Assembly (NCBI RefSeq): GCF_003719335.1 | Contig: NZ_RIAS01000007.1 | Location: 124,001-188,000 of the forward strand | DNA from: Paenibacillus amylolyticus | GTDB taxonomy: Bacteria > Bacillota > Bacilli > Paenibacillales > Paenibacillaceae | Direction: 5' to 3' | Length of the DNA: 64,000 bases | In this document: positions 56,419 through 64,000 of the stretch, piece after piece | Layout: each line of letters starts with the position of its first letter | Position numbering within the stretch: the first letter of the stretch is position 1 | The notes under the pieces: generated by a model | What the model saw: only the letters and a program-made list of their open reading frames with translations | Database searches by the model: none | Told to the model about the DNA's origin: nothing | Translations under genes and position numbers: made by a program

Positions 56419-59400
56419 ATGCGAAATACGCAGAGGTATATTTATGAACAAGTTGCAAACCGAAATCTATCCCCCGACCTTGCAAAGCAGATGTTGGAGG
56501 AGTTGCAGATATTGTCTGATGCAGGGGAGGAACACATCGCGATTATCGGTATGTCAGGCAGGTTTCCGAGGAGCGAAAATATCGAAAGTTTTTGGGGGAA
56601 GTTGACAAATGGGGAGGACTGCGTGTCCTCCTTCCCCGCCCATAGACGGGAGGACATCAACAATGTACTCCAAAACAATGTATTGAGCTTAGCCCTGTAT
56701 AAAGCGGTTCTTACTGAAGGAATGAATGTAAATGATGCATATGGGCCTGGAGGATTTTTGGACAGAATCGACCTGTTCGATGCAGAGTTTTTCTCTATTT
56801 CAGCCAAGGAAGCACGCTGTATGGAGCCTCACCAACGACTATTGCTGGAATCCACATATGAAGCGCTTGAGGATGCGGGTTATGGGGGAGAGAGTCTACA
56901 TGGATCCAATACGGGAGTATTTATCGGGCGTGACCATACAGATATCCCTTTCTATAAGTTAATGGCTGAACCGGATTTATTGCACCTTACGGGGTCCTAT
57001 ACCGGCATTTTATCCAGTAGGATCTCTTACGTTTTTAACTTGAAAGGCCCTTCGGTTGTCGTCGATACCGCTTGTTCGTCTGGCTTGGTCGCCATTCATG
57101 AAGCTTGCAGCGCCTTAAGAGACAGAAGATGCGACACCGCTATCGCAGGTGGCGTCAATCTCATCTATTTTCCGGTAAAGGGCGATGGTATGTTCAGCAT
57201 GATTACGTCACAAGACAGCATCGTCAGGACCTTTGACAAAAAAGCTACAGGCACCGTACTCAGCGAAGGGGTAGGGGCTGTGGTGTTAAAGCCGTTACGA
57301 AAGGCATTGGCTGACAGGGATAATATTCAAGCCGTCATTCTCACTAGCGTGTCCAACAATGATGGAGCATCGAATGGAATAACTGCACCGAGCCCGGAAG
57401 CACAAGAAGAACTGCTGATCTCTGCTTGGAAAAATGCAAAGATCAACCCGGAAACGATCTCCTATATTGAAGCCCATGGCACGGGAACATTAATAGGAGA
57501 TCCTATTGAGACTAAAGCAATCTTCAACGCCATGAAGAGATTTACAGATAAGAAACAATTTTGTGCGATCGGTTCAGTAAAGTCTAATATCGGACACACG
57601 GTTGCAGCTTCAGGTCTAGCCGGGGTTACAAAGGTCGTGCAAGCACTGCGTCATAAGAACATCCCTGCATCCATCAATTTCGATCAGCCCAATCCATACA
57701 TCCATTTTACGGACTCTCCGCTATATGTGAATGACAAGCTCATGCCATGGGAGAGTGACGGTAAGCCTAGAAGGGCAGGAATCAGTTCATTTGGATTTAG
57801 CGGTACCAACTGTCATATCGTTCTAGAGGAGGCTCCTGAACTGCAGCAAACCGCTGTCGAGCAATGGCAACCGGAAATATTCACATTGTCCACCCAGAAC
57901 GAGTCTTCTCTAAGGGAGCTAGTAGATAGATACGTCGGAATGGTTCAACGGGGAATCGCTTGTTCGATTCAAGATTTATGCTATACAGCGAATGTGGGAA
58001 GAGGGCATTATTCGCATAGATTAGCATTCAGTGTTGAAAGTGAAGAAGATTTTTCAAGGAAAATAATAGAAATTGGACGATTTGGTTTGAAGGGGGATGC
58101 TGAGCGGGGGATCTATTATGGAGTGACCGAACCGAGTGATGGAATGAATCTTAAACAAGAGACTGATCATAGAATAGCTTTGCTAAGACAGCCAGGGCAG
58201 CGGAGCGAACCGTTAAAGGATATAAGCGAATTATGCCAATTGTACGTGCGGGGCGCGCAGGTAGATTGGGCTTCTTTATATTCTGATAAGCAACGAAGAC
58301 GGGTAAGTATTCCTGTGTACGCTTTCAACCGAAAACGGTATTGGGCTGAGGTATTTACGACAAATCATCGACCCGAAATGGTGATGGCTGAACCCACTGT
58401 CCCTAACGAGTGTGCATTTGAAATGAAGTGGATTCCATCAGTAGCAAGCAAAGGCATGAACAGCAACGAGGCAGATAGAGTAACGTTGGTCATTCAAGGC
58501 GAAACAGATCTCTCGAAACAAATCGTGGAGCACCTTAGAAAAGAGGGTAAACAGACAGTCGCGGTCAGATTGGATTCGGCTTACCGACGTATGGAAGAAG
58601 ACCAGTATGCGATCTCGGGTTCCCAAGAAGACTATGAACGGTTATTCGCCGAACTGCCGGTTGTGAATCGGATTATTCACCTATGCAGTATGGACGGTGC
58701 GGGTAATCCATCGGACGTAGGGCAATTAAACGCGAAGCTTGCAAGGGGAGTAAACAGCTTATTTCATATTGTGAGAGCGATGAAAGCGATCCGGGGTCGT
58801 CTCCCGATCGATCTCATGCTTGTGACGGACCATGTGAATCAAGTAACAGGCCGGGAGACCCTGCTAAAACCTACTCATGCTGCACTAAGCGGTTTAGGTA
58901 AAGTCGTTGTTAAAGAATATCCGGAAGTAACGTGCCGTACGCTCGATATCGATGACACATTCACTGTGGAACAACTCCATGACGAAATTCTGGTTCAGGA
59001 GTCTGAAATTATTGCATATCGCGAGGGAGTGCGATATAAGGGTACCTACGACCAAGTGCCGCTCCCTGAACCGAAAGAAGTATCGATTAGTCTCAAAGAA
59101 GACGGCGTTTATGTAATAACCGGTGGAACAGGTGGATTGGGATTGGAGTTTGCCAAATACTTCGCCTCGAAGGCCAAGGTCAATATCGCCCTGTTGAGCC
59201 GGAAGCCTTTTCCCGAGAAAAATTTGTGGAGAGATATCATTGAAGAGAATGAAGAAGATCCTATCATTTCAAAGTTAATCATGCTGCAGGAGATTGAAAA
59301 AATAGGTGGACATGTGCATATTCTTCAAGCGGACATCTCCGATGCGGATGGTCTAAGCATAGCCTTGGCGGAATTAAGGAGCACGTATGGCAGAATAAAT

Positions 59401-60156
59401 GGGATTATCCATGCGGCAGGTGTGGCGAGCCAGGGCTTGATCATTCGCAAAAGCAAGGATGCTTTCAATGAAGTGTTACTTCCCAAAATTCAAGGGACAT
59501 GGCTGCTTGACCAATTGACAGCGAAAGACCCGCTTGATTTCTTCATTATGTTTTCTTCAGCGATGACTTACCACGGTCATGGGGGTCAGGGTGATTACAC
59601 TGCAGCCAACAGTTATATGGATGCATATGCATATTATCGCAAGAGGCTAGAGAAGAATACGTTAACACTGAATTGGCCGGCATGGAAGGAAACGGGCATG
59701 GCCGTTAAGTACGGGTTTAGTGAAAGCAATATTTTCAATGATATCAATACGAAGACTGCGATTAGCCTTTTTGAGAGCGTGCTGGGGGCTGATTTTACAA
59801 CAGTGGGCATCGGAAGTCTAAATCCTCGTTTTATAGATGAGATGAAGCCTCAGACCCAGAACAATGCCATTGAGGTAAGGTTAGAAGGCCGAATGGACGG
59901 GACCTACTCTGATCTAGAAAGGGAGGTCGCACAGGTTTGGGGGCTCCTTTTTGAGACAAATTGCATTAAACTTACGGATGACTTTTTTGAATTAGGTGGT
60001 CATTCTCTATTGGCAATAAAGCTGGAAGCCGAATTAGAGGAACTGGGATATATGTTGGATGGATTGAACATTGAAGAACACAGTACATTCGAGAAGTTTG
60101 TTGCTATTTTAAGTAGTAAAAACAGCCGGTTGCTGGCGAAGGATGAGTTAGCCTGA
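56419..60156 (+). CDS. Terminal trans-AT PKS: N-terminal docking helices - KS-KR-ACP
   Basis: This 1245-aa protein starts at ATG 56419 (SD AGAGGAG, 56405-56411). Residues ~1-33 form two short amphipathic helices (RYIYEQVANRNLSPDLAK) like those opening the protein at 41843. KS ~40-475 has Cys in TACSSGL (~218), EAHGTGT and NIGHTVAASG; the KR carries TGGTGGLG (~901) and the Tyr in QGDYTAAN; the ACP has ELGGHSLLAI (~1193) and the protein ends about 45 residues later. There is no AT, no thioesterase and no reductase domain, although it is the last assembly-line gene before the terminator. Product release must therefore use another protein, a non-enzymatic route, or a different order of use. Confidence 0.93.
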   Translation: MRNTQRYIYEQVANRNLSPDLAKQMLEELQILSDAGEEHIAIIGMSGRFPRSENIESFWGKLTNGEDCVSSFPAHRREDINNVLQNNVLSLALYKAVLTEGMNVNDAYGPGGFLDRIDLFDAEFFSISAKEARCMEPHQRLLLESTYEALEDAGYGGESLHGSNTGVFIGRDHTDIPFYKLMAEPDLLHLTGSYTGILSSRISYVFNLKGPSVVVDTACSSGLVAIHEACSALRDRRCDTAIAGGVNLIYFPVKGDGMFSMITSQDSIVRTFDKKATGTVLSEGVGAVVLKPLRKALADRDNIQAVILTSVSNNDGASNGITAPSPEAQEELLISAWKNAKINPETISYIEAHGTGTLIGDPIETKAIFNAMKRFTDKKQFCAIGSVKSNIGHTVAASGLAGVTKVVQALRHKNIPASINFDQPNPYIHFTDSPLYVNDKLMPWESDGKPRRAGISSFGFSGTNCHIVLEEAPELQQTAVEQWQPEIFTLSTQNESSLRELVDRYVGMVQRGIACSIQDLCYTANVGRGHYSHRLAFSVESEEDFSRKIIEIGRFGLKGDAERGIYYGVTEPSDGMNLKQETDHRIALLRQPGQRSEPLKDISELCQLYVRGAQVDWASLYSDKQRRRVSIPVYAFNRKRYWAEVFTTNHRPEMVMAEPTVPNECAFEMKWIPSVASKGMNSNEADRVTLVIQGETDLSKQIVEHLRKEGKQTVAVRLDSAYRRMEEDQYAISGSQEDYERLFAELPVVNRIIHLCSMDGAGNPSDVGQLNAKLARGVNSLFHIVRAMKAIRGRLPIDLMLVTDHVNQVTGRETLLKPTHAALSGLGKVVVKEYPEVTCRTLDIDDTFTVEQLHDEILVQESEIIAYREGVRYKGTYDQVPLPEPKEVSISLKEDGVYVITGGTGGLGLEFAKYFASKAKVNIALLSRKPFPEKNLWRDIIEENEEDPIISKLIMLQEIEKIGGHVHILQADISDADGLSIALAELRSTYGRINGIIHAAGVASQGLIIRKSKDAFNEVLLPKIQGTWLLDQLTAKDPLDFFIMFSSAMTYHGHGGQGDYTAANSYMDAYAYYRKRLEKNTLTLNWPAWKETGMAVKYGFSESNIFNDINTKTAISLFESVLGADFTTVGIGSLNPRFIDEMKPQTQNNAIEVRLEGRMDGTYSDLEREVAQVWGLLFETNCIKLTDDFFELGGHSLLAIKLEAELEELGYMLDGLNIEEHSTFEKFVAILSSKNSRLLAKDELA

Positions 60157-60474
60157 AGTAGCTCGCTGTAGATAAATAACGAGGATATTCATAAATTGAT
60201 TTGCAATTTTGAGTCTGAGCAAGCCGTCAATAATTACAGTTATATTGTTGCAAGAGAAATGATCTACACATTCGAATTACAATTAAGTTTTTTTATAAAA
60301 GAGAATTCCTGTTTGAATCTATTGTAAATCGAAAAGGCAAGTTAGCCCATTGAAATTGACTCAAGAATCAATAAAGCGAGAAAACACTTTAAAATCTGAA
60401 TAGCACGCAAAAAAAAAACAACTCTGAACGAATTATCACGGTGAAATTGAAACCTGAATACAGAAATCACTAAA
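60157..60474 (+). other. Non-coding 3' flank of the cluster
   Basis: This A+T-rich stretch has no convincing gene. A TTG-initiated frame of 43 codons (60196-60327), with GAGG eleven bases upstream, is the only candidate; it has no recognisable family and reads like decayed coding sequence. A run of ten A residues occurs near 60410-60420. Confidence 0.5.
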
Positions 60475-60520
60475 AAATAGCGGCTTAGGGACTTACCTCC
60501 CTTAAGCCGCTATTTTTTTT
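60475..60520 (+). terminator. Rho-independent terminator after the cluster
   Basis: AAATAGCGGCTTAGGG pairs with CCCTTAAGCCGCTATTT, leaving one bulged A, around a short loop, and is followed by a run of eight T residues. The A-run on the left side means it could also act for transcripts from the opposite strand. It lies about 320 bases after the last PKS stop and is the only strong terminator I see in the window, which fits transcription of the cluster as one or a few very long units. Confidence 0.9.
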
Positions 60521-60681
60521 ATTTTCATATACTTCCCCCATTTTAAAAGCAGTTTATCCATCCTAACTGGAGCTCCCCCCACGATATAACTATCCATAAA
60601 TCCGGTTATTTTATACGCTTCGTTAATCCCTGTCGAACTTAAAGTTTTCTTTACAATCCACAAAAGCTCCCATTTCGCATG
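60502..60681 (-). pseudogene. 3' fragment of an unidentified minus-strand gene
   Basis: On the minus strand about 59 sense codons are open and end at a TAA (60504-60502) inside the terminator stem. The translation is protein-like (for example INEAYKITGFMDSYIVGGAP and WGKYMKIKKIAA), but a stop lies just upstream and there is no ATG or SD. It looks like the C-terminal remnant of a gene read toward the cluster, with the terminator hairpin as its own 3' end. I cannot name the family. Confidence 0.3.
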
Positions 60682-61279
60682 CTAAAATACGGAAGAAAAA
60701 ACGACATGATTCGCCAGTGTCGGGGTTACCATTCGACGGATAAGAAAGGTAACTTAACAACTTCAATCCATAGAGTTAGTAGCTTCAGGGAAGCCATGCT
60801 GACTCGCTTGGAAGCACTCCACCCGCAATATGCAAGGACTCCCGCCGTTCCTGTGGTTTCAAGTGGAGCTAGAGGGATGCCCGTATCTTCAAGTAACCGA
60901 AAGCCCCTCAGCACGGGTACTCGAATGGATACTGATACCCCGAACGTGATGAAAGCCCCAGCTTGGACAATGCCATGTTATGTACAAGTTATCCCCGCTT
61001 GATCCCCGCATCCAAGCACATGTGGATCGCAGGAAATCAGTGGCCCGCATCTGGGTCACTGGTTTGCACTTCGATTTGACATTTTGGGCTGCTTGGTCAA
61101 AGAGCGGTTAGACAGCGGTAGAATATTGCAAGTTTGCGATGGAGGGACTCTTAGAGGATTCAAATGAAAGAAGTGGAGGCCTGCGAAGCTAGTTTTCTTC
61201 CGAAACATTATAGTTGCTCATGTCGCTTCGCCTGCGATCCACTACTCTATTTCAAGGATGGGCTTCGTTTTAATGTTAT
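60682..61279. other. Gene-poor spacer
   Basis: No supported gene is seen. Open frames on both strands (up to ~107 codons at 60679-61002 on the plus strand and 62 codons on the minus strand) have no SD, no recognisable motif and overlap each other. They may be decayed remnants of mobile or regulatory genes. It marks the likely right boundary of the cluster. Confidence 0.5.
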
Positions 61280-61307
61280 TTGATGTGTTTTTAGTTTGAT
61301 CTATACA
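61280..61307 (+). promoter_or_regulatory. Candidate sigma-A promoter of the SLH protein gene
   Basis: TTGATG (61280-61285) and TATACA (61302-61307) are spaced 16 bases, shortly before the SD GAAGGG. It is a plausible vegetative promoter but the transcript leader would be very short, so the assignment is tentative. Confidence 0.35.
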
Positions 61308-61319
61308 TAGAAGGGATGA

Positions 61320-64000
61320 ATGAAAGTGAAGAAAGTAAAAAAACAGGGGTGGAAGTTAAGCTGGTGGATGCTAGTGTGGTTGCTGGTCATTAGTTTGGTC
61401 ATGACTGCGTTTCCTGTATTGCCGGCGCAGTCGGCAGCAGCAGCTGAGCTGCCGATGCAGCAGACACCCATAACTAAAACCAGTGGATTCCAGGATGTGA
61501 GCCCAACAGACTGGTTCTACGATGCAATCATCCAGGTACAGGAGAAGGGCATATTTAGCGGTACAACCGCCAGCACCTTCTCGCCTAAAGGCACAATGAC
61601 ACGTGCCATGTACGTTACAGCACTTGGACGGATGGCTGGGGTAGAGAGAGGGGCGTATTCTACTTCGAGCTTTGCCGATGTTCAGGTGGGTAGTTGGTAT
61701 GCGCCATATATTGAATGGGCAGTGCAGAAAGGGATTACCGATGGTACGGGCGGAGGTAAATACTCGCCCGATGCCACCGTATCCCGAGAACAAATGGCAA
61801 CAATGACGCTGCGGTATTTGGAAAACGAAAAGATTCCTTATCAGACAGGCAATCCAATCACGACAAAACCTGCCGATCTCGCTAACATTTCACCTTGGGC
61901 AGCGGAAGCAGTTGTGAAGCTGTGGCAAGCGGGCGTGTTCACAGGTGACGAAAAAGGCAACTTTAACCCGCGCGTGCAAGCGTCTCGGGCGGAAGCGGCA
62001 GTTCTTTTCATGCGGAACAATGCGGTTGTGGAGGCGTGGAAAAATCAGAATCCATCGACGGTCACCCCGACACCAACGCCGACTGTAACACCGACTCCAC
62101 AACCAACACCTACGGTGACGCCAAGTCCGAATCCAACGCCAAGCCCTGGAGGGAACAATGGCGGTAATGGAGGAGGAGGTGGAGGAACTCCTGGAGATAA
62201 TAACGGCGGTGGAACACCAGGAGGCAACAATGGTGGTGAAACGCCTGGAGGAAACGGCGGTACCGATAATAAGACATATACACTTACTTTCGATAGCAAC
62301 GGAGGTACGGCAGTTAAAGCGCAGACGGTCCGCAGTAACGAAAAGCTAACTAACCTGCCTGTTCCGATCAAGGACGGATACATCTTCCAAGGCTGGTTTA
62401 CCGAAAGTGATCTTTCGTCCATCTTTGCGGAAGGAAGCACGGTAACTGCCGATACCAAATTGTATGCAAAATATACAGATAGCGTGGAAAATGCTGTACA
62501 GCGCACACCGAGTTACTCTGTCTTGAATGTCAAGCCAGACTTCACTCTCACGCTACAGGATGCTTCGGGCAGTTTGTCAGCAACGGATGTCCAAGCTGGA
62601 TTGACGTTCGTGGACACGGCGAATCCGGATTTTGCAGGAGTTAAAGTCACGGGAGGGAATGGTCTTTTCACCGTCGCTTCCGCTGCTGAAGACGGCAAGT
62701 TTGTTGAAGGTAACACGTATCAGCTGACGTTGACGGATGAGAACCTGTCCTTCCAGGACCAAGATAAAACCACAAGCATTTATGTGTTTAGCGTTGCCAA
62801 GCAAAAAGCCATGAACGTTCCGCTTAATGCGAATATGATCTATCTGGATTTCCAAGAGGTCACGGATATGATGCTGAACGGTGCGGAGGTGGGTTCACCC
62901 GCAATTCCAGTGATCACTACAACAGTAGGCGGTAGCAGGAATTCGCTTGGGAAAGCGAGTGCAAGCGGAGGTACGTTTAAGTATGACGGCAGTACCAAAA
63001 TTCAAGTAGGTAATACCGTTGCAATTTACCAAGGGCTTCGACCGGATTTGCGTACAGTCGATACGACTGATGCAGATAATGGGGATGTGGCCTATATTCA
63101 AATTACAGCGGTGAATGGAACGACCTATACTTACGGACGAGCCAATGCCGATCAAGTGGTGTTCAGACCAGATGTATTGCCAGTTAGCATAGAGGCGGAC
63201 ACAGATGGTAATCCGAACAACAACTCTATCACGATTGAGCACATTGCTATAAATTATAGCGACAGCCTGTATAAACCGTTTGGATTGAACGAGCTGACCA
63301 CAGTCGATGTGGGCGATTTTATCGGATTTTATAGAGGTGAATTCGCCGCAGAAGGTTCCGGGGTTACTCATTATGGGCGCATTACATCAATTAAACCTGT
63401 GGCAGAGATGGATATTATCACGTATGAGGATGTCACGCTAGAAGATATCCAGAATGCCTTCAATATCTATCAGAAGCAGGCCATTGACGGCGAAGATCTG
63501 TTATCGGACAAACAAATTGAGAAACTTGAAAAGCAGATCGAACAGCAAGCGATTGCCAGTGGATTCGTTGATCAAGCCGCGGATTATTTATCTAATTTAG
63601 CAATGGAAACGAAAGAACTGAGAGGCATTCAGAAGATTAAAGCTCAGTCCTCCTCGGGCAAAAGTAGTCGGATGAGGGTGGAGAATCTAAACGTTGTCGC
63701 GTCGCTGGGCACACAGTTGAAACATATTAGCGGCCGGAGCTCCGGGGTGAGCGCAACCTTGCAAGTGAGTGCTGATATCGTCGTAGATGCTAATGAAGAG
63801 AATGATCTCGTCATCCATATGACGGGTGCTTTCGTTCAAGAGATGGCGCTGGATCTTGGCATTAACGGCGATATGCAGGGGCATTGGCTGACAGCGTGGG
63901 GGATTCCTTACTGGTACAGCATTGATGATTATGTGATTACCGCGAATCTCGATGCCTATAGCTATACCGGCATTAATATTACCGCAGAGATGGGTTTTGT
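61320..64000 (+). CDS. SLH-domain surface protein, 5' part (continues past window)
   Basis: The frame is open from ATG 61320 to the last base (893 codons seen, no stop). Residues 1-~44 are a signal peptide: a basic start (KVKKVKKQGWK), a Trp/Leu/Val-rich core and an Ala-rich cleavage region. Three S-layer homology domains follow at about 57-112, 117-175 and 183-240, the usual set for binding pyruvylated secondary cell-wall polymer. A Thr-Pro linker (~247-276) and a Gly/Asn-rich linker (~277-315) lead to a Listeria-Bacteroides-type repeat (~318-385; FDSNGG, GYIFQGWF). The remaining ~500 residues look beta-rich and extracellular and are not recognised. An out-of-frame ATG at 61316 is four bases upstream. 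The gene is unlikely to belong to the biosynthetic cluster; it is a normal Paenibacillaceae surface protein and marks the flank. Confidence 0.93.
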   Translation, partial: MKVKKVKKQGWKLSWWMLVWLLVISLVMTAFPVLPAQSAAAAELPMQQTPITKTSGFQDVSPTDWFYDAIIQVQEKGIFSGTTASTFSPKGTMTRAMYVTALGRMAGVERGAYSTSSFADVQVGSWYAPYIEWAVQKGITDGTGGGKYSPDATVSREQMATMTLRYLENEKIPYQTGNPITTKPADLANISPWAAEAVVKLWQAGVFTGDEKGNFNPRVQASRAEAAVLFMRNNAVVEAWKNQNPSTVTPTPTPTVTPTPQPTPTVTPSPNPTPSPGGNNGGNGGGGGGTPGDNNGGGTPGGNNGGETPGGNGGTDNKTYTLTFDSNGGTAVKAQTVRSNEKLTNLPVPIKDGYIFQGWFTESDLSSIFAEGSTVTADTKLYAKYTDSVENAVQRTPSYSVLNVKPDFTLTLQDASGSLSATDVQAGLTFVDTANPDFAGVKVTGGNGLFTVASAAEDGKFVEGNTYQLTLTDENLSFQDQDKTTSIYVFSVAKQKAMNVPLNANMIYLDFQEVTDMMLNGAEVGSPAIPVITTTVGGSRNSLGKASASGGTFKYDGSTKIQVGNTVAIYQGLRPDLRTVDTTDADNGDVAYIQITAVNGTTYTYGRANADQVVFRPDVLPVSIEADTDGNPNNNSITIEHIAINYSDSLYKPFGLNELTTVDVGDFIGFYRGEFAAEGSGVTHYGRITSIKPVAEMDIITYEDVTLEDIQNAFNIYQKQAIDGEDLLSDKQIEKLEKQIEQQAIASGFVDQAADYLSNLAMETKELRGIQKIKAQSSSGKSSRMRVENLNVVASLGTQLKHISGRSSGVSATLQVSADIVVDANEENDLVIHMTGAFVQEMALDLGINGDMQGHWLTAWGIPYWYSIDDYVITANLDAYSYTGINITAEMGF
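62061..62263 (+). repeat. Low-complexity Thr-Pro and Gly-Asn linker repeats
   Basis: Within the SLH protein gene, bases 62061-62149 encode imperfect TP/TPTP repeats and bases 62150-62263 encode Gly/Asn-rich GGNNGG-type repeats. They form a flexible spacer between the cell-wall-binding SLH domains and the exposed part, and are prone to slippage length variation. Confidence 0.85.

Noticed and set aside
1..60156. Epimerase or methyltransferase domains inside the assembly-line proteins
   Set aside because: All HHxxxDG-containing regions fit condensation domains followed by A, PCP or the protein end, and no SAM-binding motif was found within the megasynthases; the only methyltransferase is the separate FkbM gene.
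60679..61002. 107-aa plus-strand ORF in the right spacer
   Set aside because: No SD, Ser/Pro/Arg-rich random-looking composition, overlapping an equally poor minus-strand frame; no recognisable motif.
62045..62506. 153-aa proline-rich minus-strand ORF
   Set aside because: It is the antisense of the Thr-Pro/Gly-Asn linker of the SLH protein; its low complexity comes from the repeat.
1..64000. CRISPR arrays, tRNA or rRNA genes, insertion sequences, replication origins
   Set aside because: No regular spacer-repeat pattern, cloverleaf with conserved T-loop, transposase motif or iteron set was seen on either strand.

Overview
The window is almost entirely one very large hybrid non-ribosomal peptide / polyketide assembly line (about 2-60156, plus strand only), followed by a decayed gene-poor stretch and the start of an S-layer-type surface protein (61320 to the window edge). 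Strong Shine-Dalgarno sites, frequent GTG and TTG starts, an SLH-domain protein and the mixture of trans-AT PKS with NRPS modules suggest a Gram-positive, Paenibacillaceae-like bacterium (Paenibacillus or Brevibacillus). This is an inference from style; no rRNA or housekeeping gene is present to confirm it.

Region by region. (1) 2-5764 is visibly A+T-rich: the 3' end of an NRPS gene (A end, PCP, C), a scar containing a broken piece of a second trpB-like gene (1726-1916), an unrecognised 179-aa protein, a carbamoyltransferase, a free-standing acyl carrier protein and an HD-domain metalloprotein. (2) 5854-60156 is less A+T-rich and holds an intact TrpB-like PLP enzyme and ten further biosynthetic proteins in tight, often overlapping order. 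(3) 60157-61319 has a strong terminator and only gene fragments. (4) 61320-64000 encodes a secreted three-SLH protein that continues past the window.

Assembly-line reading, if used in gene order: ..A-PCP-C / halfC-A-PCP / KS-AT-KR-ACP-C-A(Leu)-PCP-C / halfC-A(Gly, with embedded luciferase-like oxygenase)-PCP-C-A(Gly)-PCP-tail / KS-KR-ACP-C / halfC-A(Gly, embedded oxygenase)-PCP-tail / KS-KR-ACP / KS-DH-KR-ACP-C-A(Gly)-PCP-C-PCP-tail / KS-DH-KR-ACP / KS-KR-ACP. One module has its own AT; all later PKS modules lack one and are presumably served by the discrete AT at 26448. No thioesterase, terminal reductase or epimerase domain is visible. Tailoring genes (carbamoyltransferase, HD protein, TrpB-like enzyme, membrane di-iron hydroxylase, FkbM methyltransferase) lie between assembly-line proteins.

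The most unusual features are: the interface logic (each protein ending in a full C domain is partnered with one starting with a C-terminal half of a C domain, and each time one or more tailoring genes lie between them); the half-C-like tails on all three NRPS proteins that hand over to AT-less ketosynthases; two glycine-type adenylation domains interrupted by flavin monooxygenases; a C-PCP module with no A domain; and the trpB-like scar, which suggests that two related clusters recombined. I do not recognise the product. Specificity codes were read by eye by alignment to the GrsA positions and should be treated as predictions.
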